From assembly GCA_950295325.1 (NCBI GenBank), contig OX485808.1, forward strand, positions 5,396,501 through 5,460,500: a DNA stretch of 64,000 nt. The letters are read 5' to 3'. Position numbers and translations under genes: made by a program. Source of the stretch: Polytrichum commune (lineage: Eukaryota; Streptophyta; Polytrichopsida; Polytrichales; Polytrichaceae). Numbering within the stretch: the first letter of the stretch is position 1; every line of letters starts with the position of its first letter. Below the pieces are notes generated by a model. That model was not told the DNA's origin. It saw nothing but the letters and a program-made list of their open reading frames with translations, and did no database searches. This document shows positions 35,331 to 58,239 of the stretch, one piece after another.

Positions 35331-36277
35331 ATCACTCAATATTGGACTAAAATGCATTATAAGTGATTATAATCAGGACCATATAATACGGGAGTTGCGT
35401 ACCCGGGTTGTTGATATGTTACAAGATTTCATCTAGTCAAGGTTGGCATGTCTTGAATGGTTGGTTTTTGTTGCTTGCCATGATTCCCAACTTGGGTTTA
35501 AGAGTTAGATTTTTTTATTGGATTCGCAAATGTGAAACTAACTTTTAGCAACAATCTATGATTTGGAATCTCAAGCCATAATCTTTCATGACTCATTGTG
35601 GTCACATATATGAGGTATTTGATTGAAAAAAAGACTTGAGATTGTCTAGTGTTGCGTTCTGAAATAGGGAAGGAAATCCATTTCCAATGGAGTTGTAGAG
35701 GGAACACTTCAGTATTGTAAAAATTTTGTGCCACATTTCAAACTTCATTGTAAAAGAACAAATGGCATCAGCTAGTATCTCTAGGGATCGAAAGAGGTGA
35801 CCATTGGCCACTTTCAAATGACAAGTCTATGATTTTAGGTGTGGTAACCCATAATGATTTTGCTTTTGGGTCAATTAGTGGTTGCTTCAAGTACAATTGC
35901 CATTCATGGTTAAGAAAGTCTACTCATGGGATAAAGGTAATTTGATTATTTTTCATGTTTAAAGGTGATAAAAGGTCCACTCATCAACAAGAAAGGGATG
36001 CTTGAGAACATCAAATATAAGTATTGGCGGTGTTGGATGTCAAGGGTTTCTCATTATGATAGACCCTATAATGCTTTCCAAGTGGTTGTCGTTTTGCGCC
36101 GATTGTCAAATCCCTTTTAGCTAGGTGTTGAGAAAATGAGGTCCCTTGACACACTATCCAAGAAAAGGGTAGATGGACAAATTGTTGTCAGTAACCTATA
36201 GCTAGCTTGAGTGCACATAATTTCCTAGGAAGCTTTCCAAAGTCCACCAACTTTTCATACATGATAGGATATTGAAG

Positions 36278-36795
36278 GGCTTGTTGGGGGTAAAAGTGTG
36301 GATTTACTAGTGTTATAGGTTTTTACTTAGGATTAGAAAGTAGGTAGAGTTGTTAAGACTTTGTGGTACGTTCTAGAAGAGATAGATCAAGTGGCTAATA
36401 CTTGTCCACATCCAAGTTGCTAGAACGGTGACAAGGCCTACACCTCGTCAAGTTGATTAGGTAAGACTTTCTATATTAGTTATATCTAGATTATGATAGG
36501 TTTATGAGCCATATCTACGAGTAAGTAGATTTAGGTTATTTCTTGGGTAACTTCCTATTCCATAGTATATAAGGGCTCCCGGCGAAGCTTCCGACACCTT
36601 CTTCGAGTCCTTAGGATAGTGTTAGTTGTTATAGGATGGATTTGAGTGTTAGATTAGAGTTATGACTTCTTGTATTAAGGCCTTCGCCTTACGGGTTTAA
36701 TAAGGGTGAGAGCCATGTTCGTTTATGAGGTTTCTATGTGTGATTTTCTTGTCCTTAATGTTATTTCCCTTATGCCCAAAGGACCCCAACAGGCT
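36278..36795. mobile_element. Solo LTR unique to the right arm
   Basis: The element at 36282-36791 (510 bases) begins TGTTGGGG and ends CCCCAACA, and is flanked by GGCT on both sides (36278-36281 and 36792-36795). The left arm has the uninterrupted site (AGTGAGCCCTTCAATG near 32921-32937). A TATATAAG box lies at about 36566-36573 and an AATAAG signal near 36700, as expected for an LTR promoter and polyadenylation region. No internal retrotransposon domain is adjacent, so it is a recombined solo LTR. Confidence 0.9.
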
Positions 36796-37209
36796 CACTT
36801 CAACATGAATCATCATATGCATCCTCATGCCTTTATAAACCTTCCGATGGTATTGTTTTCAAATCTCTCTCCCCCAGCGTGAAGAGGTGCATTGTCTCCG
36901 ACACTCACGCAAGACGTGATCATCTTGCTCTGAATCATTCTCAAGCCCTTATAAGGTCTTGTGCTGCGAGGCTCCCTCATGAGATAGGGAGGTTGTTGCT
37001 GTCCATATATTGTGCTAGATGAGCTACTGAAGTCAAAGCGTGGAGGCTGAAAATGAGTTGAGGTGCATGTGTTGCTGCTTTAAACTCGACGCCTCTTGAG
37101 GTGACAAGGTTGCTTGCAATACTGTCCTCCCGCGTAGTTCACATCCAATCCTTGTACTGCTAAGCTGGAGCTTTGGCCTCTCTGGATATTTAATTTCGTC
37201 TCCTTTCTT

Positions 37210-37503
37210 CGTGACTTTCGTGCAGAATCGTTGTTTTCCAGCAACTCATGACCTGGACTGGATCATATCTTCTCTTGTGCCTGTTGAATCACTCAATAGA
37301 ATATTTCTTCAGCTAATTTCCGTTCTGATCATCTTGTTCGTTGGGTTATTTCGTATTTTCTGCATGTGATCAAAAATTTCAGGTTGCTTGGCTTGGGCAG
37401 CAGGCGGATGCATGTTATTTAGAGATTGCATGGAGGAGTAGGCCAAACCTGCAGCTACATTTTGGGGATGCTCGCTTCTCTTGCTACCCTGAGTTGCCCT
37501 CAG
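37210..37503 (+). pseudogene. Exon-like fragments of an unidentified gene
   Basis: Two stretches conserved in both arms look like exons. The first encodes FPATHDLDWIISSLVPVESL (ending LNRIFLQ before a donor-like site in the left arm, where the sequence has CAGGTAATT). The second, after TTTCAG, encodes AWLGQQADACYLEIAWRSRP followed by NLQLHFGDARFSCYPELPS and a GTATAT donor-like site at 37504. A third possible piece follows GACTTCAG at about 37627. I do not recognise the family. The donor of the first fragment is damaged in this arm (CAGCTAATT). It probably belongs to a captured or ancestral neighbouring gene fragment. Confidence 0.35.
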
Positions 37504-37639
37504 GTATATTAATTGTTCTTGAGCTTGTGGTCAAGAAGTTTTACCTGAAATTTTGAGATATGGCTACTGTTATTTTGAATTAGATTTATCGTAGCATCTC
37601 TTGAAATTCATATATGCATGACTTCAGGGTACATCAGGC

Positions 37640-39541
37640 AGCCGTATGGCCATTGGAGACACTAGAGAAATTGAAATTCCAGAATTGTTTCCTTTTCTAG
37701 TAACAGAAAATCCATTATATATCAGAGTTATTTATAAAGTGTTGGCAACAAAGTCCCGTTGAGTTGGGCTAAAATGTGAGTTTGACAGCTTATGCATAAA
37801 ATCCCTTCACAAGTTTTTTTGTAGTGCTTCAATTATGATACTCAAAGGTTGGTGTTAGGCTATTAGATACCGGCTTTCTAGCTCATTCTACTAGGATGGG
37901 TGGACCTAATGAGCTAATGAGCTCTTGATAAAACTTCCTTCAAAAGAAGGAGCTCCATAGTTTTCTCTTACTTTGAGGGACTTCATGGATGACTCTATTG
38001 AGAATACATTGTCTTGTATTCACAGATTATGTCATGATGACAAGATAGGCTTCACATGCTGAGGCCAATCCAAGGAAGGTTGTCTAATAAATCAGGATTC
38101 TTGTGAGGTTTGCAGTTTGAAACTTGGGAGACGACTCTTGCCCACAACTTGTTCAAGCGAAGCCTTCCCCACCAAAATCGGCTAAGTAATCAACAATGGG
38201 GGTGTTTGAGAAGCTGGTGTTTGCTATGGTTTTTGTGTTATGCCAGAAGCATGTTTGGAGCGAAATTAACTACTTTTCAGCAAATGACAGTATAAATTCT
38301 GAAACCCAATAGATCAGCTGGATTGGAATGTTGAACATGTTTTTTGAGTCATTGTTAGTGCCATACCTTCTAGTTTTCTCAAATATCTTGGTTCCCATTA
38401 TAACTAGCTTGATGCCCAAGTTCCAAATAGAGCCTTGGGGCCATTAGAGCATCTGCATAGATATGCAAAATGATCATGCCCACTACAGGAATCGCGGTTC
38501 CTTTCTACGGATTCTCTTTCATGACGGGTTTGAAATCTATGAATTTGGATTGGAAATCTATTCTAAGTTTAAATTATATAAGCACTCAATGAAACAAAAC
38601 CAGTGGTAAGGAACCATGATTCATGTGATGACTGATGTTGACGGAGTTGTTGGGCATGTGCCTATGAGCAAAGGTGAAGCTCATGGGCCACTAGTGTCCA
38701 CTCATGACAAAAACCGGGTGCTCATTTAAATGGATGGCACTCCCAACATCTACCTTGACATATTTACTATCCACACATAGGACATTTTAACCATAAACTA
38801 TAGTTTGCATCCATGAGATATCCAGTCGTGTCCCAAAACGGGTGAGTCAATGGATGTCTAGTTGCTAGATTGCAGCTCGTCATCTAATATCCTCTCGCTC
38901 ATTAAGGTCACATCCCTTATTTCGTTACTTTTCTTATTAGGACACCAACATTTAAGTGTTATGTGGTTTGGTGTGGCTCCAAGAACGGATATCAAAAAGA
39001 CTTGGGTTTTAAAAAGAATGAACTACATGCTCAAAATACAATAACCATTTTAAACTCAATAGTCAACATAATTGGGGGTGACCTACACGGCTATTTAATG
39101 AGCACGAGAATCTTCACTTTGACCATGCATAAGATATTCATACACGCTCCAGAGTCCAGATGTTATGAGGAAAGTGGTGATGGCCTTTACTCGGATTTGC
39201 TAACCATCTTGTGGTGATCGCATGTTTCATATTCTAGCAGATGTGAGCTAGTTGGAAAAAAAAAGAAAAAAAAAAGAACCATTCAAGACCTATGTAGTCC
39301 ATATATAGCGCACTGGGTAACAACTTGGTCCCCAAAACAATACTTGTTGTTTGGAAGTTCGCTTAGTTTCTGTGAGAATTTTGTCCTGCTACACAGACTC
39401 ATCAGAAAACAGCATCATCTGACGTTAAAAAAGTATTTTTACTTTAAATCATTTCATTAACTCCAACACGGCATGAATTCAATGCAGCAGGGATAGGAAT
39501 TTGTGTGTTTCTGATGTTGGGTGTGCTGGAGATCAGTGCAG
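37640..39541. other. Upstream region of the right receptor kinase copy
   Basis: I see no convincing gene. Short frames (for example at 38110-38295 and 38963-39217) are mirrored in the left arm, but neither shows a recognised domain. A foldback of about 140 bases near 38485-38625 has the same ends as the one at 31084-31225. The signal-peptide exon and promoter of the kinase should lie here or further upstream, but I could not place them. Confidence 0.4.
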
Positions 39542-50471
<10,930 letters not shown>

Positions 50472-50479
50472 TATTTTTA

Positions 50480-52015
50480 AAACATTCAAGGTAATATAGC
50501 ATCATTTGTATTCACATACTATATTATAAATACGATACAATACTTTGTAATGTATCGAATTACTTTTTTTGGTAGAACTACACATAGGGTACTCAAAAAT
50601 GGATGGTAGGAACCTGTTTAGGGAGTTTCCCTACCTCATCTTGAAAATAGACCATTTGGATGGAAATATGTTATTTTCTCATTTGTTTCAAAGATGAACT
50701 CGTCAAGAAGGTTTGCATGTTGTTTGCACGCGTAGGTCTCTCTACTTTCCGTTGAGCATCTAAGGTTGTGGTTGCCCACAATTTTGCGCCCTACTTACGC
50801 TTTTGAATGTTTCAATGCATGTTGTGCTCTACCCGCCTAGCAATTCCTCGATGGAGAAGATTGTGCACTAATTTGAGCAATTGCATCATTTGTGACACAT
50901 GCATTTCTTTGGAGAGAGTTTAGGGGGTTTATTATTGTGGAGCATGATTTGGCTATAAAACAACTTTGCGGATTAGGGTTGTGAAGCTTAGTCAAGTCAT
51001 TCCATGGTTTGCAAGCAAGGGTTTTATGTACTTGATAAGGGATTTCTTTGGCCATTGCTCTATCCATGTTTGTTGTTTTGGGTTTACGGTGCTATTCTTC
51101 TTATATTTGTGGTTTCTATGGATGTTTGGGACAATGGGGTTGGGTTTATACAATTTTAGGGTTTGGAGCCAAATGCGATATCGCTTAGGGTAAAACTCTA
51201 CACTTTGGAGCAAGAAGACTCTCAACCCCACTTTCTTTGGTCATGTCCATGTTGAAGAGGGTGATTGTAATGTTATTTTGAAGTCAAGTTTGGAAAAGAA
51301 AAATGTCTTTGATTGGCCATTTCATTTTTTGATGTTAAGGAAGGGGTACGGGTCTAGATGAGGCTCGAGTCTTTGGACACAATCCCTTCCAATGTACATG
51401 TTATATGTGCCGATAGTGAGACCGCATGGCGCCAAAGTGTTGCGACGTGGAGAAGGTTGTAGCCCATGTTGTGTCCAACTACACTCCTGTCCATGACTCC
51501 ATCCATGTGCAACCACATCATGCGAATCCTTTGGAAGCGCACCCTAGCCTTCACATGTCCTCTACTAGGGTTAGTGGTGAGGATGTGCAACATGGCTCAC
51601 AAGAGTATCTTTTGAAATCCACTCTCATACCATAATTAGCTACGGAGATGTACCTTGAGGGTCATGACAAACTTAAGGTCGCCTTCTTTGGAAGATCATC
51701 GATGGTCACTAAAGTCTTGAGGTGAGAATAATGTAGGGATCATCAAGATAGTATGTCACGATTGCCCTAAGGAGATAGGGGGGTTGTCTAGGATGCACCA
51801 AAAAAACAATGTGAACAATGTATTCTCAAATTTTAAGAAGAGCCATGTTGGCACCATTGCCCACGTAAAGAGATTTTGTAACAATAGAGGTCTCGACTTC
51901 AATAATCATCTGCCCTAGGCTAGAGATTGTCTTGAAGACTGAGATTAATTGTTAAGGGTATCGAGGTAATAGACCATGTAAATGCATCTGTTGAGTCGCC
52001 TCGACATTTGTTTGT
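50480..52015. other. Outer right arm, non-coding
   Basis: This is the 3' flank of the right kinase copy, mirrored by 13865-15430. There is no recognised gene; the frames present differ between arms in length and stops. The last paired bases are near 52010 (GTTGAGTCGCC region), after which the two sides diverge. Confidence 0.5.
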
Positions 52016-52527
52016 TGTTCATGGTGATGCATCATTGGATTTTGCTAAGTGTTTATTGGTGCAGGTGAAGTGCACCTACTGTGTGGACTATATGGACCTC
52101 TGCCAACCAAAGAAAACTTGAAGGCGAATCTAAAAAAATCATCTTGCGTCCACCAAAAATGTCAATGTTGTTGATTTTTGGACAAACCCCGCTGTTACGG
52201 ATTAGAAAAAAAAACATGCCTACTCAAATTCCAAATTAGACAGTATATGGGTTATGTCCAAAAGCAATTTTTTTCTGGGTAGATAAGCCTACCCATCGAT
52301 AACATGCCCTATCTGTAACTCACCATAGGCATATACATGATTACATGTATTACTTATGTGCAAGAAATAACAAATTCATGCCCTAATAACAAAAGGCACA
52401 ACAAAGTTGTCTGGGAACTACGTAAACTTATTATATCAAATAAAATATCAAAACATTACACACTTATGAACGTATGAACTTATTATGATTCATTCATACA
52501 ACATATTCTACATATAGCATATAATAC
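52016..52527. other. Junction between the inverted repeat and the A+T-rich block
   Basis: Composition drops sharply in G+C through this interval. No gene, terminal repeat or target duplication that would mark the border was found. Confidence 0.4.
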
Positions 52528-55500
52528 ATGCTACCTTCTAAGGTTTTCATATGTCTTACTAATATAGACAAGAATTCTAGAGATATTTGGTTTAAGGACA
52601 AAAATTTAAATAAATTTGGTACTTTCGATTATATTTGTTCAGGAAACTTAACAAGAAGATTAGTTTTAATTTTTTTTCTTTACTTGCATTATGATTTAAT
52701 AGATCGGGAGTGTCTGACCACAATTACAATGACAATTGATGGTGATGTGATACATCATCATGGAAACAAGATTCGTTTAGGAACGTAGTGAAGATAGAGA
52801 GTTTTGGTATCAAACATAAACATGCAGGTGAATTACAGAAAAGGTGATATACATTTTGTAATATTAATATTACAAAATATTAATGTCGTTGTTCTTCCTC
52901 CATTTGTATCTGAATTGATTCTAATATTTTATACAGAGACTTATATAAAAGATTTTAAGAAAATATGTCACAAAAGTTTTTCAATGGCTACGTTCAGTGC
53001 AATAATGGTTGGAATTAGAGGTCATTACAAGAACACAAATAATGATGATTTTTGTCAAGTGATTGTTGCAGATAATATTGTGGTAGAAGATCATAATCCG
53101 TTGAAATTTTGCAAGTTTTTTATGATGAATAGACCAAAATCAAGAGTGCCTTTGAAATTGGTGATAATATCTTCATGATGTTTAAAAATATTATCAATAT
53201 GGAATTGAATAAATATTTCTTAATTAATTTACATCACAAAAAAATCTTAAATGAAAATGAATATATCAAAATAATGTCCCTTAGTGTAACTAATAGAGGT
53301 GTGTGGGGTGATTTTACCACTATCAGTTGAATTTCAGATTATTTAATAAATCCAATTAATGTCTAGAATGTACATAATAGAAGGAATGTAAGTACTTTTG
53401 GTATAGTATTCAATATGGAAATAATTTATGTAGCATTTTATTCCAATAAAAAACAAAAAAATAAAAAACAAAAACAAAATATTTTGAACCAATCGAAACA
53501 ATTCCTAAATTAAAAGTTATAAATATCCCAACGGAAACAACACATGAAGAGCTTATAGATTTAACAAGTTATTGTATTTTAAAGCACGATAATAATAAGT
53601 ATTCAGAATATCTAAATATAAAAAATTCAAATTCAAATTCAAAATAATATATTAATACAATACAAATCATAATTATAAGTTTGGAAATTATCAAACATAT
53701 ATTCCGAAAAAACAAATTACCATAAGTATATGAATATAAATGAGGTGCTAAAAAAATATAACGAATAACGAATAACAACTTATTGGTATAGTGTAGGTGA
53801 TTGTTATTTGATTTAATATCTTATTTATATAACAATAAAAAAATCATCAACAATGTTGAAAATTAATACAATGCATCATTTAACAAAAAAATTGGATAAA
53901 AATACTCCAAAACCTAAAAAACTCATAAAAAATAATTGAAAAATGTTTTTTGAATGATTTACGCGACAAAATAGTTTTAAACAAAAATGATTATATTAAC
54001 AAAATGTCAATAATTACAAGTGTTGGAGAAATTTGAAATAATTTTATTACTCTCAATTGGATTTTTGATAATTTGTTCAGATCAATTATGATGTGAATAT
54101 AAACAATGGTGATAAATTAATCATTTTAAGTAAGAATTTTAACAATGATGTTATGCATGTAGCATTTGATTCAAAAATAAAACATTTTGATAGCATTAAA
54201 ATTATTTTTGAATTGATTTATTCATGTTAATATACTCATTCAACCATTAAATTATGACAACATAAATTTGGATAAAGAATCAATATTTAAATCAAATTCA
54301 ATTATTTCAATAAAACAAACTAAACAACTCCACACTATAGAAGTTATAAATGTAAAATTATTTGAATCAAACTCAAGTAATAAAATTAAAAATATAAAAA
54401 TATATTAAAAATATACATTCTTAAAACAATACAACGTGAATTTACAGAAAATTTTTGAATAAAAAGAAATTCAACCAGATTTATTTTAAATTAAATATTT
54501 TAAATGATAATATACTTCTCTATTATGACAAATTTTGTATTAACAATTACCATGATTAGATTCATTTTAGGAAAAAAGAAAACAAAGAATGTATTGGTCT
54601 ACACAAACGGATGAATTCTTGAGGAATGAATATTAGATTCAAATTTAGTTTACAAAGCTATAGCTATAAAATTCATTTCATTAAATGAAGGATTACACGT
54701 TATAATTTTATAAATTATTAAACATATTAAGTTATAACTTTTTATTATAAAAATAAAAAATAACTCATAAATAAAAATCTTAACATTAATGAACATGATT
54801 CAAACATAAAATATAAAAAATATACTTTAAAAATTAAAAATTCTAATAGGTATCGCATTAGAAAAAGCAAATTAATTGGAATGACATTAACAGCTAGTCA
54901 AATTACACAAGAATCTAATTTGGATAAAATTTTGCAATCATACATTTGTTTTCGTGATTTGGAACGACTCCGCACATCTCCAGACTACATACAAGATTTA
55001 AGAAAACAATTACTTGCAATGATAAGATTCAAACTCCTTGATTTTTATTCACTGGAATCTACTCATATAGAAAATTTAATAAGATCACATCCAATGACTT
55101 GTATATTATATTATAATCATCATTCCATAACATTTAGAAAATCAATAAAAAAGTAATATTCTATAATAGGAGAAGTTATTGATTTATTTATTGAAAGTGA
55201 ATTTTAATCTCGAAGCAGTGAACATTAAAAAGTCATAAACATTTTAAAACATATAAAAAATGGCAACCAGTTTGTAAATTTCTTAATCCACTTTCACCAA
55301 TATAAAATACAATAATTTTAAAACCTCTAAATCATAATGAAATTAAAATTTTGAATTACTTTAAAAAATATAAATAAATATTTGAATTTCTTAAAGAACA
55401 AGATATGGAAATAAAAATGACATTTGATGAATTTTTGGAAAAAATTCAATTAAACCGGTCAAATTATATAATATGTTTACAAATAAAATAAAATAAATTA
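52528..55500 (+). pseudogene. Very A+T-rich block with decayed ORFs, OTU-like domains
   Basis: Reading frames of 60-124 codons at 52528-52788, 52804-53178 and 54881-55156 are separated by stops and frameshifts. Two decayed segments on the plus strand, about 53175-53450 and about 53790-54200, share a pattern resembling OTU-family cysteine peptidases: a Lys/Asn-rich stretch, YI-x-MS, a WGDF-like element followed by a hydrophobic helix, then VAF-x-S-x-K (the second with KHFDSI, reminiscent of the His-containing end of OTU domains). A GDCYLI string upstream of the second could be a relic of the Cys motif. Such A+T-rich debris occurs for endogenised large DNA viruses and some transposons in early-diverging plants. 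I infer foreign origin from composition; the family call is tentative. Confidence 0.35.
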
Positions 55501-55719
55501 CAAATATTTCTAAAACATACGATTTCCAAAATCTGTACAAATGTTTTCAACAAAACTAGTAGTAGCTTGATATTCCTTAGGTGTGTGTTTGGGCTCCTGA
55601 ATAACGGGCCAATTGTATTCTACGCTTGAAAACGTAGCTGAAGGATTTCATTTACCACGTCTGTGACAAGGGCAAAAATTGGGATGGCTCGGCATTATTG
55701 GTGGCAGCTATAGAGGCCA

Positions 55720-57512
55720 TTGTCGCAAAACCCTGCGATATTAGATGACCGCGGGGACAGTCTTAGTCCGAGAGAAACCATAGTCTTCCAAAAGCCAACA
55801 TATGGCAGTCCAAGTTGGCACCGACTTCTCCTCAAATATATCAAACATCTGGGCATATTGCCCAAGGTATTTAAGAGTGGAAGGACTTCCTACCAAGGGT
55901 AAGTCTATGGTCGGGTAAATCGGAACAAATTCAGCAGGGGGTAGTTCAAACTGTCTATTCAAATTAAGCAAGGGTTGTTTTTAATCTGAAATTTCCCTTA
56001 CATACATCTCAAGCCTATTGACTACCTTGTCAAACTAGAAAATAGAATGGGAACTAGAAAATGCTTCACCAGGAAAAAAATGAAAGATGCTCAATATTAG
56101 TTGCTAACACATCTAACATAAAATTTGGATGACGGAACCGGGTTAATAAAGACTGTAAAATCTCTTGGCAGGGCTATAAATTTACCAGAGGTTGGTTCTG
56201 AATTTGAGGGGAAATCTGAACCCCATAATCCTGCCATGACACCTCTCATTTCTCTAGAGGAACTAGATATTACTTTCTTAGCACCTAGTGATGTTCTAAT
56301 GACTCATAATAAAGCAAATTTCGGGCTCCGAGGTCACCAATTACAACAAAGGTTGAATAAGGGTTTGACAAATATATTTTTCAACTAGACAAAATTTTTA
56401 TGAATAAATTCTCAACTCCCCACTCGCTATTCCATTGCCACAGTTTCATAAAACGATTGTGATCTATCCATTATGCCTTTTTTGGACCTATAATTAGAAA
56501 AAAACTACTTTGGTCAAAGTACAGTTGCAAAAAATTCTTAAGTGCAGGTTCTCTAGACTCCCATCCCCACAACTCAGTAGAAAATGCTAAAGGTGAAAGT
56601 GAAAAGTAGACCGGATTAAACACTTGCTGTGGACGGCAAAGAAAGTTGCCCGATACTTATGTGTCTGACCTTCGCCTTCTGTTGGCCCAACTCGAGCTCT
56701 TGCAACTTCAATTTCTCTTTCAGTTGTCCATTTTCTGTAATGACCAATCTCAATTTGACTTGCTCTTCATCCAACTGTTCCTTCATTTGTTGGTAGCGAC
56801 CCGATTGTTCTTGCATATTTAACCTCTCTTTCTCTTTCACTATCAGCTGCTCATGGTAATAATTCATAATTTTCTTATTTTCCTCAAATAATACATGCTG
56901 GTCCATCTTCTCCTTCATGGCTTGGGCCAATTTGAGTAAATGCTTCACATTAGTCGATTGACAACTAATTAAAGCTTCACTCTTTTCTATCAGTTGCTCC
57001 GATTTATCCCAAAGTAAATCCTTATATTTTCAACTGTAATTTTTGCATGTGATTCTCCTCAGCCAACTCCTCATAAACCCTTAAGTAGACAATGGACTCG
57101 GAAAATGTGATGAAGTAGTTTGGTTGCTCCCTATTGCAGGCCTAGGCAACTCTTGACAAAATCTTGAAATGTAAAACGCAAAATAAAGTTCCACCTTCCT
57201 AGGCTGCCCGACCTTGGTTTGTAAATTTTTTGCATAAATTTCCGCGTGCATAATGTGGGCCCAATTAATTCTCTTGCCCTCCCACGTCTGGATGGCTACT
57301 GCGATGTAAATCCGGGCCATGGTCTTGGGTTAAGGCCGAAAAATTAAATAATTGCTCACAAACTTCAGCCAAGGCCTCCAATGTTGTTTGGCCTTGTCAA
57401 TTCTCCATAATTTAGTATCTTTGGGGTACTCACCCTCAAAAATAATATCATACTGCTTCTTGAAAATCTTAGGCAGTTGCCCCTCATTAATACCATTTTT
57501 CGGAAGCCTCAA
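55720..57512 (-). pseudogene. Decayed retroelement-associated gene with coiled coil
   Basis: In minus-strand order: 57512-57330 (GINEGQLPKIFKKQYDIIF, then a segment ending AKQHWRPWLKFVSNYLIFRP), 57320-57081 (MARIYIAVAIQTWEGKRINW, continuing LYFAFYISRFCQELP), 56948-56616 (a long coiled coil rich in Glu, Lys and Gln) and 55971-55741 (PTIDLPLVGSPSTLKYLGQY and a Trp-rich end). The pieces look like one protein broken by stops and shifts. I recall similar uncharacterised, multicopy proteins in repeat-rich plant genomes but cannot name a family. Proximity of a primer-binding-site-like sequence at 58212 suggests it is the internal region of an LTR element. Confidence 0.45.
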
Positions 57513-57941
57513 GCATCTGCCTATGGCCTAATATGAGAATTCAACCTTTTGGCCATTGACTTGAGCGGTTCTTGTGCTTTTAGAGTACGTATCGATGACT
57601 TGACTGACCCGATTCACAAAGGTTGCTTTCGTCACTATTTGTATTTAGCAAAGATAATTGAAAACACCGGTTGTTTCCAATTTTACTTCATTCACCTTCC
57701 AAGTTTTTTTTAAGGCAGAGGTGATTGGTTGTAAAATCATTGGTCGTACTACCCACTTCCCATTACAGTCTTCTCTTGGTTCGGGCTCCATACTTCTTGC
57801 TTTGTCACTCAGGCAATTAACTAGGACCAGATAGAATACAGGTTATTCACAAACTAAGTAGAGAGGGGAAATGAAAAATAAATTGAAGATAAAGAACTAC
57901 CCTATCTAAGACTGCAAAGGCCCTCTATAGAAACGGTCTTA

Positions 57942-58127
57942 CTAAGAGAAATCTAATTGTAAGTCCAGTCCTACACACATTCTAATTTGCAGAAAGTAGG
58001 TGAGTAACTCCAGGCATTTGGTTTTTTGAGCTAATTTTGAAATTAAATTATTATCTTTAGGATTATGAAAAAGTGTAAGAAATACTAGTGAACTTATTTC
58101 TTTACTTTTTGAAACTCCAAAAGACAA
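57942..58127 (-). pseudogene. Short N-terminal-like fragment near the LTR boundary
   Basis: A 61-codon minus-strand frame (MSFGVSKSKEISSLVFLTLF...) lies between the primer-binding-like site and the larger decayed gene. It could be the start of that element's first protein. No motif is recognised. Confidence 0.25.
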
Positions 58128-58211
58128 AGTTTAAAATCTTTATTCAAAATCCAAGCCTATCAATATTTCCTAATAGACTCATCTACCTAGATTTAAATTG
58201 ACCGAAGCCTT

Positions 58212-58236
58212 CCTCGGCAGCGGCGCCAAAATGTAG
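58212..58236 (-). other. Primer-binding-site-like sequence and LTR edge
   Basis: On the minus strand the sequence reads CTACA, then TTTTGGCGCCGCTGCCGAGG. A CA-ending LTR followed by TGGCGCCG-type sequence is a familiar start of plant Gypsy-like internal regions (tRNA primer site). It sits just upstream, in minus orientation, of the decayed gene at 55.7-57.5 kb. Confidence 0.5.
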
Positions 58237-58239
58237 TTT

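Noticed and set aside
39481-39541. ATG at 39488 or 39514 as the kinase start
   Set aside because: The frames from these ATGs hit a stop or run out of frame with the LRR N-cap; an acceptor-like GTGCAG at 39541 makes an upstream start exon more likely.
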